Of a stretch of DNA of 6,133 nt, positions 1 through 5,959 are shown one piece after another (the stretch's first letter is position 1; each line of letters opens with the position of its first letter). The position numbers and the translations under genes were made by a program. The stretch lies in NCBI GenBank assembly GCA_039197765.1, contig JBCCTX010000400.1, positions 1 through 6,133 of the forward strand, given 5' to 3'. The notes below the pieces were generated by a model, which had not been told where the DNA came from, ran no database searches, and saw nothing but the letters and a program-made list of their open reading frames with translations. Source of the stretch: JBCCTX01 sp039197765. Lineage in GTDB: Bacteria; Bacteroidota; Bacteroidia; J057.

Positions 1-1825
1 CAGGAGCTGTATTTCCAAATCGATCTTCCCCGCCTGTACCAGAGAAATTCCCATAGCTGCGAAGAGAAGCCTCAGAATTTGTTCCTGCCCATTTACTGCG
101 ATTTTGGGATCCCTCGCCCGCAGCATATTCCCACTCTGCTTCTGTCGGCAAGCGATAGCTTCTTCCTGTTTGTACTGAAAGCCATTTACAGTACGCATCT
201 GCATCATACCAAGAAATGTTAATAACTGGACGTGTACTCCTTCCCCAACCTTTGTCGTCAGGTTTTTCACGCTTGGTTTGCTCACAGAAATAGTCGTATT
301 GCTCAAACGTGACTTCGGTTTCTGCGAGTTCAAAGCTGCTAATGGCAACTTCGTGGATGGGTTTTTCATCATCCCCGCCATCCTTAGAGCCCATCATAAA
401 GGTCCCCCCTGGAATCGGAATCATCTTGGGATAGGGAGGGATATCCTCATATAGAATAGGAGATGCCTCTTGAAGTTGCATCTGAGCTAGCTCCCGAAAG
501 TTTCCTTGAGGGAATTCTTTAAGATATTGTTGGTAAGCAGTCTGGGTCCCCATTGCTTTGGCCTCCTCCCAGGCTTGGATATCTCTTTCTAGCTGGATTT
601 CTGCTTCCTTTTGGGCAATCCAGGCCAAGGCTTCCCTTCGGTGCTGGCCTTGGGGGAAGTTGTCTAGGTAATTTTGATAGGCTAGCACGGTTGCTTTTTT
701 CTTTGCCGCTTGGAAGGCTGCTACATCCCGTGCTTGAGCGGCTTTCCTTTCTAGCGTAGAGATCTGTGCCTGTGCCTCGGAAATATGAACGCTTTTGGGA
801 AAACGCTGGATAAAGTCCTGAAAAGTGGCTACAGAGGGATTTTGCTTGGCCTGAGTCCAAGCGTCCTGTTCTCGCTTTTGGGCAGCTAGCTTTTGTAAGC
901 TTTCAATATTAGCGCGTGCCAGAGGTGCGAAGTCTCCTTGGGCATATTGACTCAAAAATGCTTGATAAGAACGAATAGAGTTCTCTTCCTTGGCCTTATC
1001 CCAGGCCTTCAACTCAGCCTGGGTTTGGGATATATCCCTTTTTTCTTTTATGAACAAAAAGCTAGAACCGGGTTCATCTTTCCCAAAATCTCTGCAATGG
1101 GGGGACGGAATAGCGCTAGATACGGTTGCATACAATTCACTAGAGGTAAGTATCCCATCTGATCCTCCCCCTGAGAGAAGACCTTCCTGAAACTTCTTGG
1201 CAAAATTGGATCGGTCGGGGGTTTCTTGCTCCTCTCCATCTGAGGTAAAAAAGATACGGGTGGTGGTTGTTTCATGTTTTGCTAATAACTTTTCCCGTTC
1301 ACTTTTTTCACCGATTCGATCAAATTGGTTGTCTGGTCGTGAACTCCATAAAGGATCAAATCTCACGCTATAACAGGCATCTATTGCCACAAAGATGTGT
1401 TGGCAGTCTATGCCATTAATGAAGTTTCGGTAGTAATTGTAATCTATAGCGGATCGCCTGAGTCTCCCCGCTTCTGCATCTTTCGGGAGGAAAAAGCCGA
1501 CATTGTTCTCAATGGCGCCATGGCCTGAAAAGAAAATCAGGAGCTGCCCCTTTCGATTGCGCTGACCGTTCTGAAAGGATGCTTTGTAGTTTTCTAGTTT
1601 GCTTTCTATCTGATCAAGAGTAGGGTTTTCTACAATCTCTGGTATGAAGCCATAGTCCCTTTCTAACAGGTTAGCAATGGCTTTGGCATTGGGGATTGGG
1701 TTATTGAGCTTGCGCTGATTGTCATATTCGTTGCAGGCGAAGAAGAGGGCATAGTCCTGGGGGTAAGAAGTAAAGGTCCAGGATAGTAAGAAGCAGAAGC
1801 AATAGAGATAATGGCGTTTTAACAT
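1..1825 (-). CDS. Secreted caspase-like (peptidase C14) protein with 48-residue repeats and FGE/SUMF1-like domain; 3' end outside window
   Basis: I translated this frame by hand: it is open from the ATG at 1825 to the window edge (608 full codons, no stop). Residues 1-23 look like a signal peptide: basic MLKR, then a hydrophobic stretch ending near TSYPQ. Residues 24-260 form a caspase-like domain. LLIFFSGHG carries the presumed catalytic His102 and VAIDACYS the presumed nucleophile Cys151, so the dyad is intact. Residues 274-456 contain four repeats starting with A(W/F) every 48 residues. From about residue 465 an FGE-sulfatase/SUMF1 domain begins (MIPIPGGTFMMGS, then NISWYDADAYCKWL, then RLPTEAEWEYAA). 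Its C-terminal half, where FGE catalytic cysteines lie, is missing here. An in-frame TAG lies 12 bases before the ATG, so 1825 is the only reasonable start. Caspase-FGE fusions are known in bacteria. Export to the periplasm or surface, and a signalling or self-processing role, are inference. The domain calls are secure; the substrate is unknown. Confidence 0.88.
   Translation of the reverse strand, partial: MLKRHYLYCFCFLLSWTFTSYPQDYALFFACNEYDNQRKLNNPIPNAKAIANLLERDYGFIPEIVENPTLDQIESKLENYKASFQNGQRNRKGQLLIFFSGHGAIENNVGFFLPKDAEAGRLRRSAIDYNYYRNFINGIDCQHIFVAIDACYSVRFDPLWSSRPDNQFDRIGEKSEREKLLAKHETTTTRIFFTSDGEEQETPDRSNFAKKFQEGLLSGGGSDGILTSSELYATVSSAIPSPHCRDFGKDEPGSSFLFIKEKRDISQTQAELKAWDKAKEENSIRSYQAFLSQYAQGDFAPLARANIESLQKLAAQKREQDAWTQAKQNPSVATFQDFIQRFPKSVHISEAQAQISTLERKAAQARDVAAFQAAKKKATVLAYQNYLDNFPQGQHRREALAWIAQKEAEIQLERDIQAWEEAKAMGTQTAYQQYLKEFPQGNFRELAQMQLQEASPILYEDIPPYPKMIPIPGGTFMMGSKDGGDDEKPIHEVAISSFELAETEVTFEQYDYFCEQTKREKPDDKGWGRSTRPVINISWYDADAYCKWLSVQTGRSYRLPTEAEWEYAAGEGSQNRSKWAGTNSEASLRSYGNFSGTGGEDRFGNTAP
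458..1006 (-). repeat. Four tandem protein repeats (48-residue period) inside the caspase-FGE gene
   Basis: Codons 274-456 encode four copies beginning AWDKAKE (274), AWTQAKQ (322), AFQAAKK (370) and AWEEAKA (418). The first three are exactly 48 residues long; the last is shorter and runs into the linker before the FGE-like domain. The shared pattern is AW..AK......(S/A)(Y/T)Q.(Y/F)(L/I)..(F/Y)(P/A)(Q/K)G.....A....I..L, with a charged, glutamine-rich second half. Predicted structure is paired helices like TPR-type repeats, so this is probably a spacer or a protein-binding rod between the peptidase and the FGE-like domain. The DNA copies are diverged, so the repeat is ancient at the protein level rather than a recent tandem duplication. 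Confidence 0.8.
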
Positions 1826-1935
1826 ATGCTTACCCTAAGGAAATAATTTCTATGGCTAAAATATGTATTATGGGGAAGAGTTGAAAGGGGTAGGAATGCC
1901 TTTCGAGTTTTTATGACTCCGTATTAATCAGCGTA

Positions 1936-1962
1936 TTTTTGTCATCCCCCTACTCCCCCTTC
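1936..1962 (-). repeat. C-rich segment resembling half of the 2063-2116 palindrome, in opposite orientation
   Basis: Read on the minus strand this segment is GAAGGGGGAGTAGGGGGATG followed by ACAAAAA. The right arm of the palindrome at 2091-2116, read on the plus strand, starts GAGGGGGGCAGGGGGTGAGT and ends CCAAAA. The two share the layout G-run, short spacer, G5 run, (A)TGA, A-run. The resemblance is visible by eye but short and imperfect, so common descent from one repeat family is inference. Confidence 0.4.
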
Positions 1963-2062
1963 ACAGCTCCGCAATCCGTCTCTGCAAGGGAGTAATACAG
2001 CTTGTAACTTTCATTGCCTGACCAGAAAGCAGAAATATTTCCACAGTAATACGCAAGATTTC

Positions 2063-2116
2063 TTTTGGGACTTCCCCCTCTTTCGAGAGAGAGGGGGGCA
2101 GGGGGTGAGTCCAAAA
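2063..2116. repeat. Nested palindrome (REP-like element or terminator)
   Basis: The inner hairpin pairs CCCCCTC (2074-2080) with GAGGGGG (2091-2097), and can extend through TTT/AGA (one T-G wobble) to a CGAG tetraloop. The outer arms also pair: TTTTGGGACT (2063-2072) with AGTCCAAAA (2108-2116), leaving one bulged G. A second G5 run at 2101-2105 could compete for the C-run. It lies 42 bp past the epimerase stop codon, so it could end that transcript. However, no T-run follows the stem on the minus strand, so a classical intrinsic terminator is doubtful. C/G-rich palindromes of this kind occur repeatedly between genes in Bacteroidota, so a dispersed REP-like unit is the alternative. Confidence 0.55.
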
Positions 2117-2157
2117 CGGGAAATTATGATCAAAGATCCTTTATAGCAACTTCACCC

Positions 2158-3222
2158 TCACGCATACGCCTTTAGCGCATGTTCATATACCCTACGTAAG
2201 CCTTCCCTTACGGGTATCTGAGGCTTCCATCCCAATTCGTTGAACACATAGTCCATATTTGCATAGCGCGCGTGAACGCCCACGGGCTTATCTAGTAGTT
2301 GCTTGATGGTGGGTTTATATCCCGCAAAGTCCGTGAAGATATCAATGATCTCTAGAAAGTTGGTGATCTTTCCAGAACCGATGTTGATGGCCCTTCCATC
2401 AGTAATCCTATCCATGGCAAAGTGCATGCAGTCGATGCAGTCGTCTATGTGGACGAAGTCGCGACCTTGTTTTCCTGTACCCCATACTTCAAAGGGATCT
2501 TCTCTGCGAGCTGCACGGGCTGCAATAGCCGGAATGGGGTAAGATAGGTCTTGGTCTTCGCCAAAGCCCGAAAAGGGCCGAATGCAGGTTACAGAAAGGC
2601 CATAGTGTTCTGCAGCAATTTTGGCGAGGTATTCTCCGGTGAGTTTGGACCAGCCGTAGGTCATATCGGGTTGGCCGAGGTTGCCGCCAAAGTCGATGTC
2701 GCTTTCCTTGAGGGCGACGAAGTCTCCTTCCCCTTGCAGGTTGACCGGATAGGCAGCACTGGAGCTGGGGTAGAGAACCTTTTCCGGTTGGTGCTGGACC
2801 GCCCAATAGAAGAATTCTGCGTCGATGGCCAAATCCAATGCGACCATCATGGGGTCTCCATCTATCTTTGCTCGACCACCTACAATGGCGGCAAAGTGGT
2901 ATACGTTGGTGAATTTTTCTACGGCTATCCCATAAGTCTCTTGTAGCCAATGGGGGTTCATGCGCAATTCCCGTAGGAATTCCCGAAAATCCCCTTTCCA
3001 AAACAGAAAGCGCTCATCCGATCCCCAAAAACTGAGTTGTCCAATGGTTCTTTTAGGGGCCAAGAATTCTCCAGAGCTTCCCATACCGATCCATTGGCCG
3101 GGAGAAATCCCTACAGATAAATCATCGACCACCAATACCTGATCTTGAGTAGTTTTGAGCAAGTTTTTCGCCATGTTCCGCCCCACAAATCCGCAGCCTC
3201 CTGAAATGAGATGTATTCGCAT
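2158..3222 (-). CDS. NAD(P)-dependent nucleotide-sugar epimerase/dehydratase (extended SDR family)
   Basis: The 354-residue protein, a normal length for the family, is a cytoplasmic extended short-chain dehydrogenase/reductase. The Rossmann cofactor motif GGCGFVG is at residues 8-14, with an acidic VVDD at 31-34 that suggests NAD binding. AAIVGG is at 111-116, the catalytic serine region PSSSAAYP at 152-159, and the catalytic YxxxK at Tyr189/Lys193. The C-terminal sugar-binding part has WGTGKQGRDF (247-256), then NIGSG (280-284) and ELGWKP (329-334). The WGTGKQ.R.F.HIDDC stretch recalls GDP-mannose 3,5-epimerase and UDP-glucose 4-epimerase-like enzymes, but the substrate cannot be fixed from sequence. 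ATG at 3222 is preferred because MRIHLISGG places the Rossmann motif at the usual distance; a TTG three codons upstream (3231) is an alternative. A strong promoter element lies about 30 bp upstream. A role in envelope polysaccharide precursor synthesis is inferred, supported by the glycosyltransferase gene upstream. Confidence 0.93.
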   Translation of the reverse strand: MRIHLISGGCGFVGRNMAKNLLKTTQDQVLVVDDLSVGISPGQWIGMGSSGEFLAPKRTIGQLSFWGSDERFLFWKGDFREFLRELRMNPHWLQETYGIAVEKFTNVYHFAAIVGGRAKIDGDPMMVALDLAIDAEFFYWAVQHQPEKVLYPSSSAAYPVNLQGEGDFVALKESDIDFGGNLGQPDMTYGWSKLTGEYLAKIAAEHYGLSVTCIRPFSGFGEDQDLSYPIPAIAARAARREDPFEVWGTGKQGRDFVHIDDCIDCMHFAMDRITDGRAINIGSGKITNFLEIIDIFTDFAGYKPTIKQLLDKPVGVHARYANMDYVFNELGWKPQIPVREGLRRVYEHALKAYA

Positions 3223-3251
3223 AGAATGCAATAATTTTGAATCTATACCCG

Positions 3252-3259
3252 CAAAGGTA
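3252..3259 (-). promoter_or_regulatory. Bacteroidota -7 promoter element (TACCTTTG) of the epimerase gene
   Basis: On the minus strand the sequence is TACCTTTGC, an exact match to the TAnnTTTG -7 consensus of Bacteroidota housekeeping promoters. Transcription would start near 3245, giving a leader of about 23 bases before the ATG at 3222. No clear TTTG -33 box is seen at the expected distance; that region is AT-rich. The placement immediately before the gene makes this the best-supported promoter in the window. Confidence 0.62.
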
Positions 3260-3319
3260 AAAGCTTTTGATGTGAATATTAATTAAAATAAAATCTATCA
3301 TGGGAAAAGCAGTTTTGAC

Positions 3320-3341
3320 ACTTTCCTAGTTGGTGGAAAGT
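3320..3341. terminator. Stem-loop in the gap after the glycosyltransferase gene (possible weak terminator)
   Basis: ACTTTCC (3320-3326) and GGAAAGT (3335-3341) form a perfect 7-bp stem with an 8-base loop. It lies about 115 bp past the stop codon of the minus-strand glycosyltransferase gene and upstream of the epimerase promoter, where a terminator would fit. On the minus strand the stem is followed by a sequence containing only short T-runs (CTTTT), so termination is uncertain and the pairing may be chance. Confidence 0.28.
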
Positions 3342-3456
3342 ATCGAAGATTCTCGCTAGCAAATGTTAAAGGTAATGGGATGGCTCCCTCCCCAGATACC
3401 CTGCTGTTCCAAGCCGTAAATTTTTGAAATAAACACCCAAGAAAAAAGAACTAAGC

Positions 3457-4422
3457 TTACCTTGTCCCACTGTAATTGACTTTTGAATCTAACTGCGTCG
3501 CGATTTTATACAGGTTGCGGGAAGAAGAAGTTCTTCCAATGAGTTCTGCAAGTAGACCTGTGCTGAACAGAACAATTCCAACAATTAAGGTAACTGCACC
3601 GAAAAACAAGGCGGGAAGCCTGTGGGATAATCCCTCTCCCAATCCAACTTTAAGGTATAATAGGTAGAGTAAATCTAAGGCTCCTAAGATTGCAAAAAAT
3701 ACCCCCCAGGGGCCGAAGAAATGCATGGGTCGTTTAAAGTACCTTTCCGTCAGGGTGATGGTTACTAGATCTAAGAAGCCATTGATAAAACGATTAAGTC
3801 CAAATTTCGATTTGCCAAATTTTCGTTCTTGGTGTTGAACGACCTTCTCTCCAATTTTTGTAAATCCCGCCCACTTGGCAATTAAGGGGATGTAGCGATG
3901 CATTTCCCCGTATACTTCTATATTTTTTACCACGGCACTCCGGTATGATTTTAATCCGCAGTTAAAATCGTGGAGGTTGTTGATTCCTGAGACTTTCCTC
4001 GTAATAAAATTGTAAAATTTAGAAGGAATGGTCTTGGAAAGGGGGTCCTTTCGATTTTTCTTCCACCCGGAAACCAAGTCAAATCCCTCCTCTGTGATCA
4101 TTTTATACAGTTCTGGAATTTCTTCTGGGCTGTCTTGTAGATCTGCATCCATGGTGATGACTACTTCCCCCCGAACGGATTGAAAGCCCACATGTAGTGC
4201 AGCGGATTTTCCATAATTTTTCTGAAACCGAATCCCTCGAACGCTAGGATAGGTCTCATGTAAGTCCTCTATTACGGACCAGGATCTATCTGTGCTTCCA
4301 TCATCTACTAGCACGACTTCATAGGTATAGCCATTTACATCCATAACCCGATGTATCCACGCAACGAGTTCAGGAAGCGACTCTTCTTCATTAAACAAGG
4401 GGACCACTACGGAAATATCCAT
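3457..4422 (-). CDS. Family 2 glycosyltransferase, polyprenyl-phosphate type (DPM1/GtrB-like), membrane-anchored
   Basis: Counting from the ATG at 4422 the protein has 321 residues, normal for this group. The GT-A catalytic domain opens with MDISVVVPLFNEEESLPEL and has VDDGSTD (39-45, nucleotide-sugar binding) and DADLQD (92-97, metal and donor site). ERKFGKSKFG (199-208) is typical of enzymes that glycosylate dolichyl or undecaprenyl phosphate. Two hydrophobic segments at about 235-257 and 270-293 should anchor it in the inner membrane with the catalytic domain in the cytoplasm. The likely reaction is transfer of a sugar from UDP- or GDP-sugar to undecaprenyl phosphate for later use in envelope glycans or lipid A decoration; donor and sugar are unknown. 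A longer start at ATG 4458 adds 12 residues (MPRASSLIYFVL), but homologues usually begin at MDIS. A candidate promoter lies at 4556-4563. The epimerase gene follows after 234 bp and may supply a related sugar precursor (inference). Confidence 0.92.
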   Translation of the reverse strand: MDISVVVPLFNEEESLPELVAWIHRVMDVNGYTYEVVLVDDGSTDRSWSVIEDLHETYPSVRGIRFQKNYGKSAALHVGFQSVRGEVVITMDADLQDSPEEIPELYKMITEEGFDLVSGWKKNRKDPLSKTIPSKFYNFITRKVSGINNLHDFNCGLKSYRSAVVKNIEVYGEMHRYIPLIAKWAGFTKIGEKVVQHQERKFGKSKFGLNRFINGFLDLVTITLTERYFKRPMHFFGPWGVFFAILGALDLLYLLYLKVGLGEGLSHRLPALFFGAVTLIVGIVLFSTGLLAELIGRTSSSRNLYKIATQLDSKVNYSGTR

Positions 4423-4555
4423 CAGCACAAAATAGATAAGCGAAGAAGCGCGTGGCATTCATACATTTTCCCTAGGATGCCAGCTAGCTTCAGACTCTTT
4501 GGTTATCCAACATCTGTCTTACCTGGTAAAAAAGGCTAATTATCAGATGATCTGG

Positions 4556-4563
4556 CAAATATA
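4556..4563 (-). promoter_or_regulatory. Candidate Bacteroidota -7 promoter element (TATATTTG) for the glycosyltransferase gene
   Basis: The minus strand reads TATATTTG here, fitting TAnnTTTG, in the 225-bp gap between queA and the glycosyltransferase. A transcript starting near 4549 would have a leader of roughly 90 or 127 bases, depending on which ATG is used. No TTTG -33 box is evident. In an AT-rich gap a match of this kind can occur by chance, so support is moderate. Confidence 0.42.
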
Positions 4564-4647
4564 CAGCTAAATGAGATATATGTCTAGGGCATAACAGAAG
4601 TAAAGTGTAACATCCAGGGCACTATATACCACAACTGGGAGGATGTG

Positions 4648-5898
4648 TCAAGGTAGCAATAGAGAACTATCTCCATAGCTAAGAAATCGATAGCCCGTAT
4701 CCATTGCGTGGGTATACACCGTTCTCCAATCTTCTCCTAATAGAGCCGCTATTAATAAAATCAAGGTAGAATGGGGTTGGTGGAAATTGGTCAAGATACC
4801 TTTTGCCACCCCAAAAGTATATCCAGGAACAATGTATAGCTGGCTGCTACCTGCTATACGATCTTTTCCCTTCTCTTTCAAATACGCATCCAATGCCCGA
4901 TAAGCGTTCTTGTAGGAGTGAATTGGGGAGCTTTGCTGCTTGTAAGGATAGGTTTGCTCTAGGTGGAGTAGGGGAGTATCTTCAGCAATCTCATGATTCA
5001 AGGCTTTGATTCCTAGCCAATAGAGACTTTCTATTACACGTAGAGAGGTAGTGCCTACAGGAATAATGGGGCCTTCATGGTTCATCAACTGAGACAAGGT
5101 CGCAGCCGATACTGAAAAAGACTCCGCATGCATAGCATGATCTATAACTTTATCCGTTTTTACAGGTGCAAAGGTACCCGCCCCAACGTGGAGGGTGAGG
5201 AACGCAGTGGCGATCTGCTTTTGCGTCAATTCCACGAGTATCTCTTCTGTAAAATGGAGCCCAGCAGTGGGAGCTGCTACAGCTCCAGCCTCTTTGGCAT
5301 AGACCGTTTGGTAGCGATGGAGGTCCTCTGGCTCAAATTGACGGTTGAGGTAGGGGGGCAAGGGGGGCTGCCCCAACTGCCCGATAATTTCTGCAAAGGA
5401 AAGCACAGGTTGTTCCCAGGTAAAACAAACGACAGATTGCCCTCGATCCGCCCAAGATATTTTGAGCAGGCCTTGTTCCTCTCCTGATTGAATCATGCAT
5501 TCCAATTCTTCCGAATCCTTCCAACGTTTTTTATTACCCACCATGGCCTTCCAGGTACAGGTATTCCGGGCCTGTAGGGACTCTGGATAGGTGGAAGGAG
5601 CCTCTGGATGTAATAAAAGGACCTCAATTTGCGCACCTGTTTTTCTTTGGAAAAGGAGTCGAGCTGGGAGCACCTGGGTTTGGTTGAAAACCAACAAAGA
5701 GTTAGAAGGGAGGAGGGAGGGTAGGTCTTTAAAGCGAAAATCCCGAATGGCTCTGCGCTTATAGCTTAATAAACGTGCATTATGCCGAGGCGTGACAGGA
5801 TGTTTGGCAATACGGTCTTCAGGAAGTGCATATCCAAAATCTGCCAGTTTTAGGTCTTCCAGGGCATTGAGTGAGGCGATCTTTTGGATTTCCTTCAT
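4648..5898 (-). CDS. queA: S-adenosylmethionine:tRNA ribosyltransferase-isomerase QueA
   Basis: QueA moves the ribosyl part of S-adenosylmethionine onto 7-aminomethyl-7-deazaguanine at position 34 of tRNAs with GUN anticodons and isomerises it to epoxyqueuosine, the penultimate step of queuosine synthesis, in the cytoplasm. Family signatures appear in order: FNQTQVLPARL (71-81), QPPLPPYL (177-184), AVAAPTAGLHFT (206-217), LHVGAGTFAPV (236-246), VGTTSLRVIES (281-291), TNFHQPHSTL (370-379) and GYRFLSYGDSSLL (402-414). At 416 residues it is longer than the roughly 350-residue E. coli protein; the extra length is an N-terminal stretch of about 15 residues and a longer region around 295-350. As I recall, this longer form is common in Bacteroidota. 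FNQTQV replaces the more usual FN-D/N-T-R-V, a small variation. The ATG at 5898 is the only start that includes the conserved N-terminus with a plausible leader. It is divergent from coaD, with 61 bp between the two start codons. Confidence 0.97.
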   Translation of the reverse strand: MKEIQKIASLNALEDLKLADFGYALPEDRIAKHPVTPRHNARLLSYKRRAIRDFRFKDLPSLLPSNSLLVFNQTQVLPARLLFQRKTGAQIEVLLLHPEAPSTYPESLQARNTCTWKAMVGNKKRWKDSEELECMIQSGEEQGLLKISWADRGQSVVCFTWEQPVLSFAEIIGQLGQPPLPPYLNRQFEPEDLHRYQTVYAKEAGAVAAPTAGLHFTEEILVELTQKQIATAFLTLHVGAGTFAPVKTDKVIDHAMHAESFSVSAATLSQLMNHEGPIIPVGTTSLRVIESLYWLGIKALNHEIAEDTPLLHLEQTYPYKQQSSPIHSYKNAYRALDAYLKEKGKDRIAGSSQLYIVPGYTFGVAKGILTNFHQPHSTLILLIAALLGEDWRTVYTHAMDTGYRFLSYGDSSLLLP

Positions 5899-5920
5899 AT
5901 TTCCAGTGTCTGATTATCCT

Positions 5921-5928
5921 TTATTTTG
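5921..5928 (+). promoter_or_regulatory. Weak candidate -7 element (TTATTTTG) for coaD
   Basis: In the 61-bp divergent gap, TTATTTTGC on the plus strand differs from TAnnTTTG by one base. A start near 5935 would leave a leader of about 25 bases. No matching -33 box is seen, so this is only a candidate. The same gap must also hold the queA promoter, for which the closest match is TAAATTAG on the minus strand, also one mismatch. Confidence 0.25.
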
Positions 5929-5949
5929 CTAATTTACAGTAAAATCTTC

Positions 5950-5955
5950 AAGGGG
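5950..5955 (+). promoter_or_regulatory. Ribosome binding site of coaD (AAGGGG)
   Basis: AAGGGG lies four bases before the ATG at 5960. It could pair with the 16S anti-Shine-Dalgarno end, though the spacing is a little short. Recognisable sites of this type are uncommon among the other genes in this window. It supports ATG 5960 as the coaD start. Confidence 0.4.
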
Positions 5956-5959
5956 CTCT

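Larger units (their letters stand above)
1826..2157. other. Non-coding spacer between the epimerase gene and the caspase-FGE gene
   Basis: This 332-bp stretch has no credible coding frame. It holds the leader and presumably the promoter of the caspase-FGE gene (minus strand), the 3' flank of the epimerase gene, a nested palindrome at 2063-2116 and a related C-rich segment at 1936-1962. I found no good TAnnTTTG promoter for the caspase gene. The nearest is TATTTTAG on the minus strand about 30 bases before the ATG, which has one mismatch. No tRNA or obvious riboswitch fold was recognised. Confidence 0.6.

Noticed and set aside
519..860. Open frames on both strands within 519-1275
   Set aside because: They lie in the wrong frame or strand over the continuous caspase-repeat-FGE reading frame, which explains this DNA with recognisable motifs.
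2551..2946. 131-residue open frame on the plus strand opposite the epimerase gene
   Set aside because: It is antisense to a strongly supported gene and has no recognisable domain or start signals.
2489..3001. 170-residue open frame on the minus strand inside the epimerase gene
   Set aside because: It overlaps the epimerase in another frame, is rich in Arg/Trp/Cys and matches no family; it is a shadow of the real gene.
3223..3231. TTG start codon extending the epimerase by three residues
   Set aside because: The ATG at 3222 gives the standard N-terminus directly before the Rossmann motif; the extension adds nothing conserved.
3371..3400. Possible hairpin GGTA-GGGA / TCCC-TACC between the glycosyltransferase and the epimerase
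   Set aside because: The stems are only 4 bp each with an unequal internal loop; this is expected by chance.
4610..4646. Inverted repeat ACATCC(AG)/(CTGGGA)GGATGT just past the queA stop codon
   Set aside because: The 6-bp stem has a long loop and no T-run follows on the minus strand, so it does not meet the form of an intrinsic terminator.
5353..5367. G6-CAA-G6 tract resembling the G-rich repeat at 2091-2105
   Set aside because: On the minus strand it encodes the conserved QueA PPLPPYL motif, so proline codons explain the G-runs.
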